This document shows, one piece after another, positions 6,415 through 7,638 of a stretch of DNA of 7,638 nucleotides (positions are counted from its first letter, which is position 1; every line of letters begins with the position of its first letter). Source of the DNA: Chromatiaceae bacterium (GTDB taxonomy: Bacteria; Pseudomonadota; Gammaproteobacteria; Chromatiales; Chromatiaceae); contig DTXR01000125.1 of the NCBI GenBank assembly GCA_012962365.1, forward strand, positions 1 through 7,638, given 5' to 3'. The notes beneath the pieces are model-generated. The model was not told where the DNA came from, searched no databases, and saw nothing but the letters and a program-made list of their open reading frames with translations. A program made the position numbers and the translations under genes.

Positions 6415-6756
6415 TCAGGGCGCCATCTTGGCAACATAGTCCGCTAACACATCCAGGTCCTCGTCACTGAAGCGTGGCTTGCCGTCAGGCGAGACCAGCA
6501 CACCTTTCATGGCAACAGACTGACCGTTTGCACGTGCACCAGTCATGATGTCCTTTATCTGCTGCAATACATACGCCTTGTTCTGCCCTGCAATCTTTGG
6601 ATAAGCCGGCATCAGTGGCGTTTTGCCGTCTTTGCCATGACATGCGGAGCACGTCATATACAAACGCTTGCCGGAAGCTGCGGAAGCAACACTGCCAACA
6701 GCGACAACTGCCAGCATAGCGGACAGGATAATCGTTTTACCGTATTTCTTAATCAT
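6415..6756 (-). CDS. Small monoheme cytochrome c, periplasmic
   Basis: The 113-residue precursor has a Sec signal peptide (MIKKYGKT, hydrophobic 9-25, cleavage after ASA at 26) and one heme c site, CSACH (36-40), giving a mature protein of about 87 residues. The fold is class I cytochrome c, c553/c5/c4-half type: YPKIAGQNKAYVLQQI follows the heme, and M83 (SVAMKG) is the probable sixth ligand. The C-terminal helix DEDLDVLADYVAKM is typical. As the first gene after nosZ it is the natural candidate for direct electron donor to CuA, but this is inferred from position. The ATG is chosen because AGGAG lies 11 bases upstream and a signal peptide starts there; the longer frame to 6807 would be translated through a terminator stem. 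A strong terminator abuts the ribosome site. Confidence 0.9.
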   Translation of the reverse strand: MIKKYGKTIILSAMLAVVAVGSVASAASGKRLYMTCSACHGKDGKTPLMPAYPKIAGQNKAYVLQQIKDIMTGARANGQSVAMKGVLVSPDGKPRFSDEDLDVLADYVAKMAP

Positions 6757-6774
6757 TACTTCACGTTCTCCTGG

Positions 6775-6804
6775 AAAAAAATAAGGGGGGTACGAATACC
6801 CCCC
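6775..6804 (-). terminator. Intrinsic terminator after nosZ with UUCG loop
   Basis: On the minus strand GGGGGGTA and TACCCCCC pair perfectly (8 bases) around the tetraloop TTCG, then TTATTTTTTT follows. This is a strong Rho-independent terminator. It lies about 70 bases after the nosZ stop and its T-run ends two bases from the AGGAG of the next gene. It would make nosZ mRNA more abundant than downstream cytochrome mRNA, and the transcript end would be the nosZ 3' end. Confidence 0.88.
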
Positions 6805-6872
6805 CAAATTACATACTGAATGAGACCCCCGACACCTTGCCTTTAATCAAGGCAGGCATCGGGAATAGGCGC

Positions 6873-7638
6873 TTACTTGACTTTCTTGGCGCCATGCTCT
6901 TCCAGGTAGGTCTTGGCACGCAGACCGAGGTCGGCGGTCTTGACCTGATACTGCCACCACTGGTTCGCCCAAAGCATGGCGTTATTCCAGTCTTTCTTGG
7001 CAGCGGCTGCTTCAGACTTGGCCTTGGCTTCTTTTGCAAAGCCCAGCTGGTCAGTGGCATCCTCAACCAAGGCAACTACGGTCGGGAAATCCTTGTAGTT
7101 GTGGCTGGTGATGAAACCAACAACCTGGTTGATTACAGCCTGGGTATCGATGTTGGTCTTTACCTGCTTCTTGTAATCAGCTTCGGTGTAGTTGGTGCCC
7201 GCAACAATGCCGCCGGCTTCCTTCTTGTAGCCTTTTGGTTGAACCAGCAGATAGCCTTGCATCTCGAGGTGCAACGCGGAGCAGAACTCCGTGCAGTAGA
7301 AGGGATAGACGCCCGCTTTGTCTGCTACCAGAGTTGCGGTCGCGGTCTTACCAGGCTCAACTGACAGCTGAACATTGTGGCCATACATGGCGTAACCATG
7401 TACTTCGTCTTCGGCCCGCTCGAGGTTGGTGATGTGGATATGAACGGTATCACCTTCGGTCACCTCGATGATCTCAGGCGTCAGGTGAGAACGAATGGCT
7501 GTACCATACACATGCACGGTACACTTGCCACTGGCATCACAGCTGCGCTCGACCTTTTCACGACCGGCACGGGTTTTCCACTGGGAACGCTTGTCGAGGC
7601 GGCTGTTCCACCCAGACTTGTAGCGAATGCCAGGTTTC
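6873..7638 (-). CDS. nosZ: Nitrous oxide reductase NosZ, C-terminal part with CuA domain (N-terminus outside window)
   Basis: NosZ reduces N2O to N2 in the periplasm. The visible 254 residues (frame begins at base 7637) contain the CuA cupredoxin domain, the electron entry site. Ligands are clear: H80 (in VHGYAMYGH), C115, C119, H123 and M126 in CTEFCSALHLEM. The H80-C115 distance of 35 equals that in the Pseudomonas enzyme. E117 stands where typical enzymes have Trp; that position ligates through its backbone carbonyl, and cytochrome oxidase CuA has Glu there too. The seven CuZ histidines would lie upstream, outside the window. SCDASGKC (C33, C39) just before the domain gives an extra cysteine pair. 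After M126 there are 128 further residues, while classical NosZ ends about nine residues after it. This extension is helical, rich in Lys/Ala, contains NAMLWANQWWQYQV, and has no CXXCH. Overall identity is firm; clade II is likely. Confidence 0.95.
   Translation of the reverse strand, partial: KPGIRYKSGWNSRLDKRSQWKTRAGREKVERSCDASGKCTVHVYGTAIRSHLTPEIIEVTEGDTVHIHITNLERAEDEVHGYAMYGHNVQLSVEPGKTATATLVADKAGVYPFYCTEFCSALHLEMQGYLLVQPKGYKKEAGGIVAGTNYTEADYKKQVKTNIDTQAVINQVVGFITSHNYKDFPTVVALVEDATDQLGFAKEAKAKSEAAAAKKDWNNAMLWANQWWQYQVKTADLGLRAKTYLEEHGAKKVK

Noticed and set aside
5503..6447. Long plus-strand open frame of about 314 codons opposite the fusion cytochrome
   Set aside because: The opposite strand has six CXXCH motifs in a coherent protein; this frame has no recognisable motif and runs across the hairpin at 6361-6385.
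6838..6854. Small hairpin TGCCTT-TAATC-AAGGCA just after nosZ
   Set aside because: The stem is short and no T-run follows on the minus strand; the real terminator lies a little further on.
1..7638. tRNA, rRNA, CRISPR array, insertion sequence or phage genes
   Set aside because: I saw no repeat-spacer pattern, transposase motif or RNA gene; the window is filled by one functional gene cluster.

Overview
The window is most of a nitrous-oxide reduction (nos) gene cluster from a Gram-negative denitrifying bacterium, with every gene on the minus strand. In transcription order (high to low coordinate) it holds the 3' part of nosZ, a small monoheme cytochrome c, a NapC/NirT-type tetraheme cytochrome fused to a diheme c4-like tail, a diheme c4-type cytochrome, a six-helix membrane protein resembling NosB, then nosD, nosG and the 5' part of nosH. 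The ATP transporter genes (nosF, nosY) and nosL expected further downstream are outside the window. NosG and NosH, a NosB-like protein, c-type cytochromes in the cluster and the NosZ CuA motif all point to the atypical (clade II) nos type. The NapC, c4 and Fe-S families look proteobacterial, probably gamma or beta. I cannot name a genus from sequence alone.

Right part (4.2-7.6 kb): nosZ ends just outside the CuA domain plus an unusual C-terminal extension of about 120 residues with no heme. A strong intrinsic terminator with a UUCG loop lies directly against the ribosome binding site of the next gene. Three cytochrome genes follow. They carry nine CXXCH hemes in total, and five of these are in related c4-like domains. 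A second hairpin separates the first two. The third gene has its own leader with a good FNR/DNR-type box placed for an anaerobically activated promoter. This unit closes with two hairpin terminators in a row.

Left part (1-4.0 kb): nosB-like, nosD, nosG and nosH form a tight unit with 1- to 4-base overlaps or a 1-base gap, so they are almost certainly co-translated. It probably starts from its own promoter after the tandem terminators.

How the parts fit: NosZ reduces N2O to N2 in the periplasm and takes electrons at CuA. Two possible quinol-oxidising routes are encoded here: NosG/NosH, and the NapC-type fusion. Electrons would pass from them through the small c-type cytochromes to NosZ. NosD, with the NosFY transporter, is needed to build the CuZ copper-sulfur centre. 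Most notable are the hexaheme NapC-c4 fusion, the loss of a methionine heme ligand in its last domain, and the graded series of terminators inside the cluster.
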